64,000 bases of DNA from Cellvibrio polysaccharolyticus (lineage in GTDB: Bacteria > Pseudomonadota > Gammaproteobacteria > Pseudomonadales > Cellvibrionaceae), in the NCBI RefSeq assembly GCF_015182315.1, contig NZ_PRDL01000001.1, forward strand, positions 3,596,001 to 3,660,000. Reading direction: 5' to 3'. Numbering within the stretch: position 1 is the first letter of the stretch; every line of letters starts with the position of its first letter. Below the pieces are notes generated by a model. The model searched no databases and was not told the origin of the DNA. It was given only the letters and a program-made list of their open reading frames with translations. The position numbers were made by a program, and so were the translations under genes. Below, in pieces: positions 8,325 to 17,500 of the stretch.

Positions 8325-10719
8325 GTTTCACCTCCCAGTCCTCAACCTCAAGCGTTTGAATATCAGCATCCTTCAGTAATTGAAAAACAGAATCCTCCTC
8401 GTATTCTTGCGACTCATCAACGGGGGATAAAACCGCTATTTGACTCTTTCCATGCTGTTGACGGCTTTCAGTCATACTTCGGATTATCCTAACTACCTCC
8501 TCATCAGCCTGCGCCTTCACCTTTTGGCGAGCGCTGAACGCATCAAGCACAATAAGGCCGTCTACCCATTGCGATATAGGGTCCAGTGCGGAATACCGAT
8601 TGATCCTTGAGCTGTAACATGGCACCCATCTATTGCCTATCAACGCATAAACTACGTGCGGGTTTTCAGGATCACACCTAACCTCTACAGAATTTTTCTT
8701 TGCCTTCAACTCGTTGAGCTCTGGTGACCAGTACCAAATCCCTCCAATGTGAAGACCTCTCTGAAAATCTATCTTGTAGTTTCGCCCATCGACAGCGGTT
8801 GCAATTGCATATTCACTGTTAAACTCTTGTCGTACACCGATAAAGGGAAACTCTCTCATGTGCCGAGCCAAAATGTTCCTTGGCGCACTTATAGAAGCGC
8901 TTTTCGGGCACGAATCGCGCCAGGAAATAAAAGTCTCAAACTCTCGATAAAAATCATACGGCGTCAGAACAGCCAACTTCTTCGGTTGCAACTTTCCGTC
9001 GACTCCACGAGCATTCTTGAAGTCCGTCGTATTTCCAGGCCGTTGCGATAACCATTGCTTCTTGAATTCGCCGAATAATCCTTCAACCTCACCACCGTAA
9101 CGAGAATGCGAAGAGGGTCGTAAGACAAGCTCCATTTTGCTATGTGCTAGCAATGCAGAAAAATAAACCGAGCGAAAGTCAGAACCCCGATCTACGATAA
9201 TCTCTCTTGGTAACATGCTATGGCGTCGAACACAGTCCCGCATAACCTTTGCAACTGATCTTCGGGACGGATTTTGGAATGAGATACTGAAAGCAAGTGT
9301 GCAGCCGGTGGCCAAATCAATCATTACCGTGAGCCAAGGTCTCATCACATGAGGGCATTCTTCTGAATCGAAGAAAACCAAATAGATATCAGCTAAATAA
9401 TGGTCCACAGCGGCTCGCTGCCATGCAAGCTCAGCTTTTAATTGCCTCAGAAGAGGATTTGAAGGGGCTGCAACAGCATTTGCTTTCCGCTTCCCCTCTC
9501 TAATCAAAGCGACTCGTTCCGACAAGACCTGTAAGCGCCTGATAAAAGTAGTCCTTGCTGCAGGAGGGTACGCAGGATGTTCCTCCTGCGCTCTAACTCG
9601 ATAACGAATATAGCTACGATAGTCACTTAAACCCGGTGAGGCAGCATGGTCCTCTATTATGTATTTATATAGAAATTCTTCGACCAACTCATTTACTTTT
9701 CTGCGCCGATTACCAGAAAAAAACCATTTGGGTATTAATGACTGAAATTCACTCCAGCCTTCACGCCCCCCTTTCTTTACAAGCGCCCGCCAACGCCTCA
9801 CAGAACGGCCATTTTCATGTGAACCTATTCGTTTTAGGCGCTCTAGTGCAGACTCCGCGTAGGCTGTTGGTGGCATCCGCACCACCTCAATGGCAGACAA
9901 TAAGCTATCGTGATATATCTTCGGCCCACGAAACTCTGAAACATACTTTAGCAAGTCCTTTCGCTTCACCAAATAACAGCCACGGGGCTCTGAAAGCATT
10001 TCGGTGTCGCACTCGAAGAATAACTTTCCTTCGTCTATACATTGAATAATGCTGGTATAGTCGTTTAGCTTCATTCGCTCGCGAAGATCATATAAAGTCC
10101 AGCAAAATGACTCTTCAAAAGCATTACTAAGATCATCTTCTACTATACATGGAGAGCCCATAGTTCTCGTGCGTAAGAGCAACTCCTGATTAAGCACGCG
10201 AAAACGTAAATCATTCGACGCAACAAAAACCCTAAATCCCAGTCCGATTTTCTCAAATACTCGCTTGGCAGGAAGGTAATCGATACTTCCATCATATCTC
10301 TTAACCCAGTCTTCAGCTTTAGCAGCCACAAGCTTCGTTATCGTAGCAACATCTTTCACCTCCACAACACATGGCCCATCTTTATCCAATATAAGAAAGT
10401 CAGCGGTATAAGAGGAGTTCCTTCTCTGGCCTTTGCTGTTGTTTTTTTGAATTATCACAGGTTCTGGCTGATCCCATATTTCGAATACATTCCTGTCGAA
10501 TTCTGACAAAACAACGAAAGCTCTCTCGGCAGTCCTGCTTTCTGTTGAGATTGTCCGCTCCATTTTCTCGGAGTAGAACCATGAACAGACATTATTTCTG
10601 GCGTGTGTTCCTACCATTCGTGATGGCTGAGAGTTACGAGTATTGAGTATGTATTGCACAGCATCAGAACTGACATTGTGATCATCAAAGTAGCGGTATA
10701 ACTGGCTTTCACTGAGCAT
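8314..10719 (-). CDS. tnsAB: TnsA-TnsB fusion transposase of a Tn7-like element
   Basis: One frame joins a TnsA-type endonuclease to a TnsB-type DDE transposase. Counting from the ATG at 10719, the endonuclease part (about 50-130) has E65, D107 (YTADFLILD) and K122 in VVEVKD, matching the E-D-K nuclease pattern of TnsA. The TnsB part has helix-turn-helix and spacer regions (about 280-420) and a catalytic core with D439 (AVDHYLADI), D510 (IIVDRGSDF) and E546 (GGEVEGLFGEF). In Tn7 these are two proteins: TnsA cuts the 5' ends and TnsB the 3' ends. An ATG four codons upstream (10731) is possible, but GGGAG sits right before the 10719 ATG. Fusions are known in some CRISPR-associated transposons. 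Confidence 0.92.
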   Translation of the reverse strand: MLSESQLYRYFDDHNVSSDAVQYILNTRNSQPSRMVGTHARNNVCSWFYSEKMERTISTESRTAERAFVVLSEFDRNVFEIWDQPEPVIIQKNNSKGQRRNSSYTADFLILDKDGPCVVEVKDVATITKLVAAKAEDWVKRYDGSIDYLPAKRVFEKIGLGFRVFVASNDLRFRVLNQELLLRTRTMGSPCIVEDDLSNAFEESFCWTLYDLRERMKLNDYTSIIQCIDEGKLFFECDTEMLSEPRGCYLVKRKDLLKYVSEFRGPKIYHDSLLSAIEVVRMPPTAYAESALERLKRIGSHENGRSVRRWRALVKKGGREGWSEFQSLIPKWFFSGNRRRKVNELVEEFLYKYIIEDHAASPGLSDYRSYIRYRVRAQEEHPAYPPAARTTFIRRLQVLSERVALIREGKRKANAVAAPSNPLLRQLKAELAWQRAAVDHYLADIYLVFFDSEECPHVMRPWLTVMIDLATGCTLAFSISFQNPSRRSVAKVMRDCVRRHSMLPREIIVDRGSDFRSVYFSALLAHSKMELVLRPSSHSRYGGEVEGLFGEFKKQWLSQRPGNTTDFKNARGVDGKLQPKKLAVLTPYDFYREFETFISWRDSCPKSASISAPRNILARHMREFPFIGVRQEFNSEYAIATAVDGRNYKIDFQRGLHIGGIWYWSPELNELKAKKNSVEVRCDPENPHVVYALIGNRWVPCYSSRINRYSALDPISQWVDGLIVLDAFSARQKVKAQADEEVVRIIRSMTESRQQHGKSQIAVLSPVDESQEYEEDSVFQLLKDADIQTLEVEDWEVKHVW

Positions 10720-11108
10720 GGCATCTCCCATGAGCGATCGAGTCGTGCTAACCGAGCGGGCAGCAGCGAACCTCGAAGGCTCAATTCGTGAATCAAAGAA
10801 CTTGACTAGAGACTTTTAGGGAGGGATACTTCTGGCTCCTATACCGAGGGCATCGCCTTCCCTAAGAGCCGAAGACAAGTGTATGTTTTCGGCTTTTTTG
10901 TTTTCTACGTCATATAGTCAACCCTCAAAATACCCGCCCAAAAAGATTTAGACACTCTGATATATACCTGCATTAGTGATCTGTGAGGATGCACTTCAAC
11001 CTTTATATTTTTTAGAAACTCTACAAATTTTAGGTAAATTCTTAATCAATTAAAAACCGGTTAAGTCCTTTAATTAATTATCAACTCGACCAAAAAATCA
11101 CCTTTCTT
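10720..11108. other. Region upstream of tnsAB expected to hold the transposon end
   Basis: In Tn7 the end next to tnsA carries clustered 22-bp TnsB sites. This AT-rich stretch should hold the equivalent, the tns promoter and possibly the attachment site. I see no convincing repeated motif or target duplication. Only the hairpin at 10867-10899 stands out. The true end may lie here or further right, up to about 13.2 kb. Confidence 0.3.
10867..10899 (+). terminator. Rho-independent terminator-like hairpin
   Basis: A 10-bp stem with one G-U pair (AGCCGAAGAC against GTTTTCGGCT) and an 8-nt loop is followed by six or more T on the plus strand. No plus-strand gene ends just before it, so it may shield the tns region from outside transcription or be left over from a disrupted locus. 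Confidence 0.6.
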
Positions 11109-11426
11109 CTATGACTCTATAGGACAGGTTTGGACAGGCGAGGACAATTTCATTTTTTCGATACATTCCGCAACATCTTCTACATGGGCAAAAAATCCCG
11201 ATCGGCCCTTCAGGCGATATAGATTAATTGGAAGTGTTTTTCGTGCATGCGCTTTTCGCACTGCTGCCACAGTTTTATAACGAAATATTTCAGCCACTTC
11301 GTCAATCGTCAAAATTTGGCCATACTTTTCCCTCAAGTATGTCACCGTATCCGGGGATGTTAACGTCATTGAATGCACCAGCACCTTTGTTAGGTAGAAA
11401 TGTCGTCGCCTGTCAAAATTTAACAT
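11109..11426 (-). CDS. Small helix-turn-helix protein, MerR/excisionase-like
   Basis: About 105 residues from the ATG at 11426, or about 86 from the ATG at 11369; neither start has a clear ribosome site. The core DTVTYLREKYGQILTIDEV continues into a predicted helix-turn-helix (TIDEVAEIFRYKTVAAVRKA) and a wing-like RLKGRSGFFAHVEDV, as in small MerR_17 or excisionase-type proteins found on mobile elements. It is transcribed away from the next gene, from which it is separated by about 65 bp of AT-rich sequence. A role as local regulator or recombination directionality factor is inference. Confidence 0.6.
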   Translation of the reverse strand: MLNFDRRRHFYLTKVLVHSMTLTSPDTVTYLREKYGQILTIDEVAEIFRYKTVAAVRKAHARKTLPINLYRLKGRSGFFAHVEDVAECIEKMKLSSPVQTCPIES

Positions 11427-11491
11427 CAATAAAGGGTAAATTCCCGGTAGAATTTAGTTATTAATTTCTGCTAAAAACTACAGGATCATTT

Positions 11492-12304
11492 ATGCACCGC
11501 ACCATATTTGAAGTCATGTCGAAATCGAGCAAAAAAAGAACTAGCTCAAAAACAACTGTTGGAACCCTCCAAACCAGAATTTGGCTGGAGAACCTCCTTC
11601 GCACCCATAAAATAAGCAGAAAAGACTTCACTAAAAAAATTGGTGCGGAAAACGGAGATCCCACGGGAATAGTTCTACGCTGGTTAAAAGGCCTACACAC
11701 TGTCAAAGAAAGCCGTGTAGAAAACTTGGCGAAAATTTTCGAAGGAAGTGACGCTCCATATAAGCTGCCTCTATTTAAATTACTAAGAAACCGGCCACTG
11801 ACAAAAGCTGACTTATTCAAGATAATGTCTCCATACATGCGCATATCTTGGTGGATATTTCCTGATCCCAAGCAACCTGAAAACATGGGACTTTCATTCC
11901 CTCCTTGCCTGATAAATGACACAGACACATTAATAGAAAGAGGAGACATATATGGATTTACAGCCATCCTATATTTGGTGAGAATAGCTGAAGCAGAAAA
12001 AGATGCGATTGCGCATTTTTATTATATGGGTGCCGCATATAGCGCGCTCCCAGGACTGTGTCGCAATCAATTATTTAGAAAACGATGGAGGGAAGTATTG
12101 GATTGTTTGCAAAGCATACATTGTCGAGTAATGACCTCAATGTTTATTGTGAAACCTATACCGTCAGTGATAGAGACGCAAATTTTTTCAAAATATCATA
12201 TTACAAGACGCATATTCAGACCTATAGACCCTGAAACCAGCAGACTCATCGAACTACAGAAACCTTTTGAAATCGCTGATTTCCACCAGCCTACAAGGCA
12301 ATGA
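11492..12304 (+). CDS. Unknown 270-residue protein
   Basis: The ATG at 11492 has a ribosome site (AGGATCATTT). The first 30 residues are basic (KSSKKRTSSKTT); residues about 30-85 resemble a Cro/XRE-like helix-turn-helix (RKDFTKKIGAENGD, then VLRWLKGLHTVKESRVENLAKIF). The rest, with WWIFPDPKQP and several aromatic helices, I do not recognise. AT-rich codon use sets it apart from the host genes. Divergent from the small helix-turn-helix gene. It could be a regulator of the island or a defence component; no function is assigned. Confidence 0.65.
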   Translation: MHRTIFEVMSKSSKKRTSSKTTVGTLQTRIWLENLLRTHKISRKDFTKKIGAENGDPTGIVLRWLKGLHTVKESRVENLAKIFEGSDAPYKLPLFKLLRNRPLTKADLFKIMSPYMRISWWIFPDPKQPENMGLSFPPCLINDTDTLIERGDIYGFTAILYLVRIAEAEKDAIAHFYYMGAAYSALPGLCRNQLFRKRWREVLDCLQSIHCRVMTSMFIVKPIPSVIETQIFSKYHITRRIFRPIDPETSRLIELQKPFEIADFHQPTRQ

Positions 12305-12395
12305 TCATATGGAAATCAGTTAAATATCCCGTTTTTTATTAGAATCTACAGTTCCAGCCACAATAATAAATATACTATTTACTCAAGAAAATATT

Positions 12396-13028
12396 ATGAA
12401 GGAATATTTCATTTGCATTAAATGTGGGAAGGTTAAATACAGATCGAAATCGAGGCATTACAAATTAGATGAAAGTCAGAATAGTGGAATGACAATGAAT
12501 ACGGAAAAAATAGCCCAAGAAATAATAGATGCTGCAGATTTTTCGAGAATAGCGCATATTCACCACTCGAGAAAGTTGACAGGAAGAGTGAGATTTCATG
12601 ACAAGAAAACTCCTTACATTGTACATCCGATATGGTGTGCAATGACCATTCTCACCGAAACAACTCTTCAGGAGAGTGTAAGACTAAATGGTTATCTTGC
12701 TTTAATGTGGCATGATGTTCTAGAGGATACGAGTATCTCTCTTCCTACCTTTGCAGATGATGCAGTCAAAGAGCTCGTAAATAGCATGACCTTTAGCAGC
12801 TTCGAAGAGGAAACAATGCGATTATGGGAAAAATCTCCGATAGTACGCCTGCTAAAACTATACGATAAAACCTCTAACCTACTTGATGCCTCCCACCTCA
12901 GCAAAGAAAAATGGAGTCGTTACACCGATTTCACCAAAAGACTAATCGAGGATGTACATAATAATTATGGGGATTTAAATATCGTAAAAATAGCTCAATC
13001 AATCACTGTATCTCGCAAGAGCGAATAA
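12396..13028 (+). CDS. HD-domain hydrolase of SpoT/MESH1 type
   Basis: This 210-residue protein carries features of the HD phosphohydrolase fold of SpoT and small alarmone hydrolases: YIVHPIWCAMTIL (first metal-binding His), LMWHDVLEDT (the HD pair followed by ED) and a later KLYDKTSNLLD segment (K-x-x-D). In this family the enzyme removes pyrophosphate from (p)ppGpp or acts on NADPH or other nucleotides. No synthetase domain is present. The first 30 residues (with a lone CIKCG) precede an internal ATG pair near 12489 that could be the real start. AT-rich. It follows the unknown gene by about 90 bp. Stress or phage-defence roles are possible but unproven. Confidence 0.68.
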   Translation: MKEYFICIKCGKVKYRSKSRHYKLDESQNSGMTMNTEKIAQEIIDAADFSRIAHIHHSRKLTGRVRFHDKKTPYIVHPIWCAMTILTETTLQESVRLNGYLALMWHDVLEDTSISLPTFADDAVKELVNSMTFSSFEEETMRLWEKSPIVRLLKLYDKTSNLLDASHLSKEKWSRYTDFTKRLIEDVHNNYGDLNIVKIAQSITVSRKSE

Positions 13029-13524
13029 AGTGAAGCCTTAACTACCATTATAAGAGACACCCATCACCTGCTCCACAAAAAAACCATAAAAATCAATAAC
13101 TTGAAAAAAACAACTCAAGCCAATGTAGTAATCCCGTCCTGATGGAAGGTCAAAATAGGCCTTGACTGCCAAGCTCGTGGCATAAATGAAGCTCTACAAC
13201 GGCCAATCTATGGTGTCAATTCACGGCCAAACTATGGTGTCATGAACAATACCTGTTTTTACCTCATATCCTGGCCACCCGGGCCAATATATCCTGCATT
13301 GACGCACCATAAGTGGCGGCGTTAGCACTGCACAATTTCCATATCAACCAACCACGTGTTCGTTGCATTTTCAAATGGCGCCCCAACCTATCTCAAACCG
13401 GGAAGGATGCGGGTGCGGCCTATCATATCTCGTCAAACGCCCAACCTGAGCCTCAATGAAACGCTTAAGAAATGGTAATTATGATGCACGCTGATGTCAG
13501 ATTACGCCTGAGGAAAAATTGAGC
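13029..13524. other. Intergenic stretch with decayed mobile-element-like sequence
   Basis: No intact gene is seen. It contains two 19-bp tandem repeats (13200-13242). On the minus strand, about 13265-13385 gives a short open piece with RTRGWLIWKLCSANAAT that ends shortly before the repeats, as a transposase C-terminus would end near an insertion-sequence terminus. I cannot place it in a family. The last bases hold the ribosome site of yghU. Confidence 0.35.
13200..13242. repeat. Two tandem 19-bp repeats, IS21-end-like or TnsB-site-like
   Basis: CGGCCAANCTATGGTGTCA occurs at 13200-13218 and 13224-13242, period 24 bp, differing only at one base. Multiple terminal repeats of this kind and size are seen at the ends of IS21-family elements and of Tn7-like transposons. 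Read outward on the minus strand the end would start TGACACC. Confidence 0.5.
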
Positions 13525-14367
13525 ATGACCACAAAAACTTACACCCCACCAAAAGTATGGCAAGCACCGCAAACCTCTGACGGCGCATTTGCCAATATCA
13601 ATCGCCCTGTGGCTGGCGCTACGCATGATAAGGAACTGCCTGTTGGTAAACATCCGCTTCAGTTGTACTCGCTGGCAACGCCGAATGGCGTGAAAGCAAC
13701 GATTATGCTGGAGGAGTTGTTGGCGCTTGGGCATAGCGGCGCGGAGTATGATGCGTGGTTAATTCGCATCAATGAAGGTGATCAGTTCTCCAGTGGTTTT
13801 GTAGATGTAAATCCGAATTCAAAAATTCCTGCCTTGCTGGATCGAAGTTCCGATACGCCGGTGCGGGTGTTTGAGTCCGGGTCGATATTGCTTTATCTCG
13901 CGGAAAAATTTGATGCGTTTTTACCAAAAGACACTGCAGCTCGCACGGAAACATTGGACTGGTTGTTTTGGCAAATGGGCGCAGCGCCTTATTTGGGCGG
14001 CGGTTTCGGTCATTTTTATGCCTATGCGCCTGAAAAAAATGAATACGCCATTAATCGCTTCACCATGGAATCGAAGCGACAACTGGATGTGTTGAATCGC
14101 CAGCTGGCTTTGCACCCTTATATTGCAGGAGAGACTTATAGCATTGCTGATATTGCTATTTGGCCATGGTATGGCGAGCTGGTGCGAAATAATGTGTATG
14201 AGGCTGCGGAGTTTTTATCGGTGCATGAATACCCTCACCTGCTCCGTTGGGCAGATGAAATTGCAAAAAGACCGGCAGTAATCCGCGGTCAGCGCGTCAA
14301 TCGCGTTTGGGGAGATGAAACAACTCAGTTGGCAGAGCGCCATGATGCATCTGATTTTGATAAATAA
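13525..14367 (+). CDS. yghU: Glutathione S-transferase-like disulfide-bond reductase YghU
   Basis: The protein (280 residues from the ATG at 13525) follows E. coli YghU almost block by block: GAFANINRPVAG, ELPVGKHPLQLYS, TIMLEELLALG, GDQFSSGFVDVNPNSKIPAL, FESGSILLYLAEKF, GGGFGHFYAYAP and the end ERHDASDF. YghU binds two glutathione molecules per monomer and has disulfide reductase activity; it acts in the cytoplasm. An AGGA ribosome site lies 10 bp before the ATG; a TTG six bases earlier is less likely. This is the first core-like gene right of the AT-rich island and may mark the old chromosome border. Confidence 0.95.
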   Translation: MTTKTYTPPKVWQAPQTSDGAFANINRPVAGATHDKELPVGKHPLQLYSLATPNGVKATIMLEELLALGHSGAEYDAWLIRINEGDQFSSGFVDVNPNSKIPALLDRSSDTPVRVFESGSILLYLAEKFDAFLPKDTAARTETLDWLFWQMGAAPYLGGGFGHFYAYAPEKNEYAINRFTMESKRQLDVLNRQLALHPYIAGETYSIADIAIWPWYGELVRNNVYEAAEFLSVHEYPHLLRWADEIAKRPAVIRGQRVNRVWGDETTQLAERHDASDFDK

Positions 14368-14455
14368 TCAGGACGTGCAATTTAGTCGGCGCAGGCTGGA
14401 GAACAACAATTTTCCAGATTTTTTATATTAAAAATTGCAGAAATTTAATAAAAAA

Positions 14456-14483
14456 AAGCCACAACATATAAATGTTGTGGCTT
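14456..14483 (-). terminator. Terminator of the repeat lipoprotein gene
   Basis: A 12-bp perfect stem, AAGCCACAACAT with ATGTTGTGGCTT, has a 4-nt loop. On the minus strand it is followed by a run of T, so it ends transcription of the gene at 14547-19451; it could also serve yghU from the other side. Confidence 0.8.
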
Positions 14484-14546
14484 GACCTTAAACACCTTAT
14501 TACGGTTACCCTTTTTATTTTACAAAAGAGCAACCCGGGGCTTCGT

Positions 14547-17500
14547 TTATTGCAAACGAATCAGGGTGTAACTCGCCTCTTGATCGGGTATCGCTACCGG
14601 TGTTAATCGAATCGTCGCAGTTTCTCCTGCACCCACTGCAATACGAATGTAGCCAGCGCCACCATCTTTTGCATAGGGAATTGCTGTTGTTGTTCCTCCA
14701 GCAGGTATTGCCATCTCGCGCAGAGGGAATCCTCCCAAACCACCGTAAACAGAGCGGTAATTCCAGCTGGTGGCTGAATATTTTCCTGTTGAGCCCGAGA
14801 GGCCAATACCAGGATAGTCATCGAGATAAACTGACATAAGGAAATCATGCAACCAGGTATTTGCGTCATCATTGATCAAATTTTCCAGGTTGGTGATTCC
14901 AGTGTACGGGCTATCCACCAGGTTGCGGTACATCGCCCCTTCAATTGCCAGCGATAAATTGGCATGTCGGTCTGCAACATAGCGTAAAAATGCCCAGTTT
15001 AAACCACGCGAAGCCAACTCATTGCCCGAACTATCAAGCACTCCCAAACGAGTAGGGGATTGAAGCCAGAGACGATAGTTTGTGAAGTAGCTGTTGATAT
15101 AAGTATTGAATGCGGCAACTTTTACACTGGCATTGGCGCCTGTTGTCAGGTTGCTTAATACAATATTTTGCAGTGGATTAAGCGTGGATCTCAGGAAAAA
15201 TACTTTTTCTACTGCGATTGCTGCAAGTGCTTCATTCAGCCAGCTCTCTCCAAAATCATACCCTGCTGCAATACGGCGACTATCGATAATAAGCTGTGCC
15301 AATTCATGCGCAATTTGTGCCGGAGCACTACCTTCAACATAGCTAACGGTACGTACGTTAGAGTTAATTGCACCGGTTGGGTCCGGCGCAAGCACATAAA
15401 TAATTTCACCAAGGTTACTTGTCGGGCATTCGTTTTGTGTAAGCGCATCGCGAGGAGAATACATTGCCACATTGACCACAGAGGATGCAGGAGGAGACAA
15501 TCTATTCACACCCGCTGTCATAAAAATAACGATCTTGCCATTGGAGTCCTTATCTGACGGTGTTCCCAATGTTGTTGTGATCGTTGAATAGAATGAATCA
15601 ACCGTAGTGCCCAGTGTTTCGTATTGTGTACTCGTGAAACCACCTGCTGGATTGTCATTGTCAGAAACTACGATGATATTGGTACCTACATATCTAATCG
15701 TTGCATTCGCTGCCGTGCCAACTTCACACAAGCTGTCCAGTTTTGAATTGAGGCTCCATACATCGCCAACACCTGGTGTAACGCCGGCAGGAATTACGGA
15801 AATTGGGGAGGTCGGTGTTCCTGTTCCCACGGTGCCACGTCTTAGCTGATATTCCGCAACGTGGTTTTTGCGATTAACCAGACTTGAATCTTGTAACAGT
15901 GCAGTACCTGTCGAGGGAGCACTTCCGTTATTGGGCAGCAAATTATTTGACACATCCACTGTTAATTGCAGATTGCTGTCACGCGTGAAATTCATTGGCA
16001 CCAACAAGTACTCCGCAGTAGCGCCTGCACTATTGAGAAGGTTTAACTCCTGAACAGCACCACTGCTATTAATAACATCACGATGTTCTTCAGCAATATT
16101 TAGCGAGATTGCTGTGCGGGTAAATGAAGCAACAACAGAAATGTTGCTGGTGACATTAACATCAACTCGAGGGTTATCGGTGCTTCCATCACTCCACTGA
16201 TTGAATACAAAACCGTTATCCGCCACAACGGTAACGCTGGTGGAATCACTACCGTGATTAATAGCCTGGGAGGCTTGGCCGGACAAGCTGCCGCCAGTTG
16301 CCACATCGTAATTAACCGTGTATTGCTTCAACTCGAAAATGGCTTCAATCGATGCGTCTGCGGTGATATTCAAATCCGTCCGAGGATTGGTTGTCAGGTC
16401 ATCGCTCCACTTAACAAACGCATAGCCCGCATCAGGAACAGCAGTGACTGCTGCACCATTACTACCATGCGCAATATTCTGGGAAGTGCTGCCGCTGAGC
16501 GTTCCGCCATTACCTGCGGTGTAAACCACACTGTATTGCGCCAACTCAAAAATAGCCTCAACCGATTTATTAGCAGTGACATTCAGATCAGTACGGGCGC
16601 TGGTCGCGACATCATCACTCCATTTAACAAATAGGTAACCGGCATCAGGAACGGCAGTCACGATTGAACCATCATTTCCATGAGCCACAGTTTGCGACGT
16701 CGTACCGCTGATGGTCCCTCCGGCAGCAGCGGTATAAGTAAGGCTGTACTGCACCGGCTCGAAAATGGCTTCAACCGTTTTGTTAGCAGTTATGTTCAAA
16801 TCCGTACGTGGATTCGTCGTTACATCATCACTCCATTTGGCAAAGGTATAACCTGCATTGGGAACCGCTGTGACGGCTGCGCCATTACTGCCATGCGCAA
16901 TATTTTGAGAGGTATTGCCACTGAGCGTTCCGCCATTACCTGCCGTATAAACCACACTGTATTGCGCCAACTCAAAAATAGCCTCAACCGATTTACTGGC
17001 GGTAATATTCAAATCAACACGCGGATTTTCTGCTACATCATCACTCCATTTAGCAAAGATATAACCTGGATTGGGAACTGCTGTGACAGCTGCACCATCA
17101 CTACCATGCGCAATATTTTGGGAGGCGTTACCACTTAGTGTTCCGCCATTACCTGCAGTGTAAACCACACTGTATTGCGTCTGCTCAAAAATAGCTTCAA
17201 CAGTTTTATTAGCGATTATGTTCAAGTCAATACGTGGATTTGTCGTTATATCATCACTCCATCGAACAAAGGTATAACCTGCATTGGGTACCGCTGTGAC
17301 GGCAGCTCCATTACTACCGTGTGAAATATTTTGAGAAGTATTGCCACTGAGAGTTCCGCCATTACCTGCGGTGTAAATTACGCTGTATTGCACCAACTCG
17401 AAAATGGCCTCAATTGATTTACCGGCCGTAATGTCCAAGTCCACACGCGGGTTTGTTGTTACACCATCACTCCATTTAGCAAAGGCATAACCTGCATTGG

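Noticed and set aside
5945..10719. CRISPR-associated transposon
   Set aside because: No cas genes or repeat array are present in the window, and TnsE points to the classical Tn7 branch; a CRISPR part outside the window cannot be excluded.
10741..10900. SRP RNA or tRNA-type attachment gene next to the transposon end
   Set aside because: Looked for because Tn7-like elements often insert by such genes; no fold or conserved SRP loop could be recognised.
16254..17138. Long plus-strand frames within the lipoprotein repeats
   Set aside because: They mirror the tandem repeats on the antisense strand and vary with repeat number; no ribosome site or domain.
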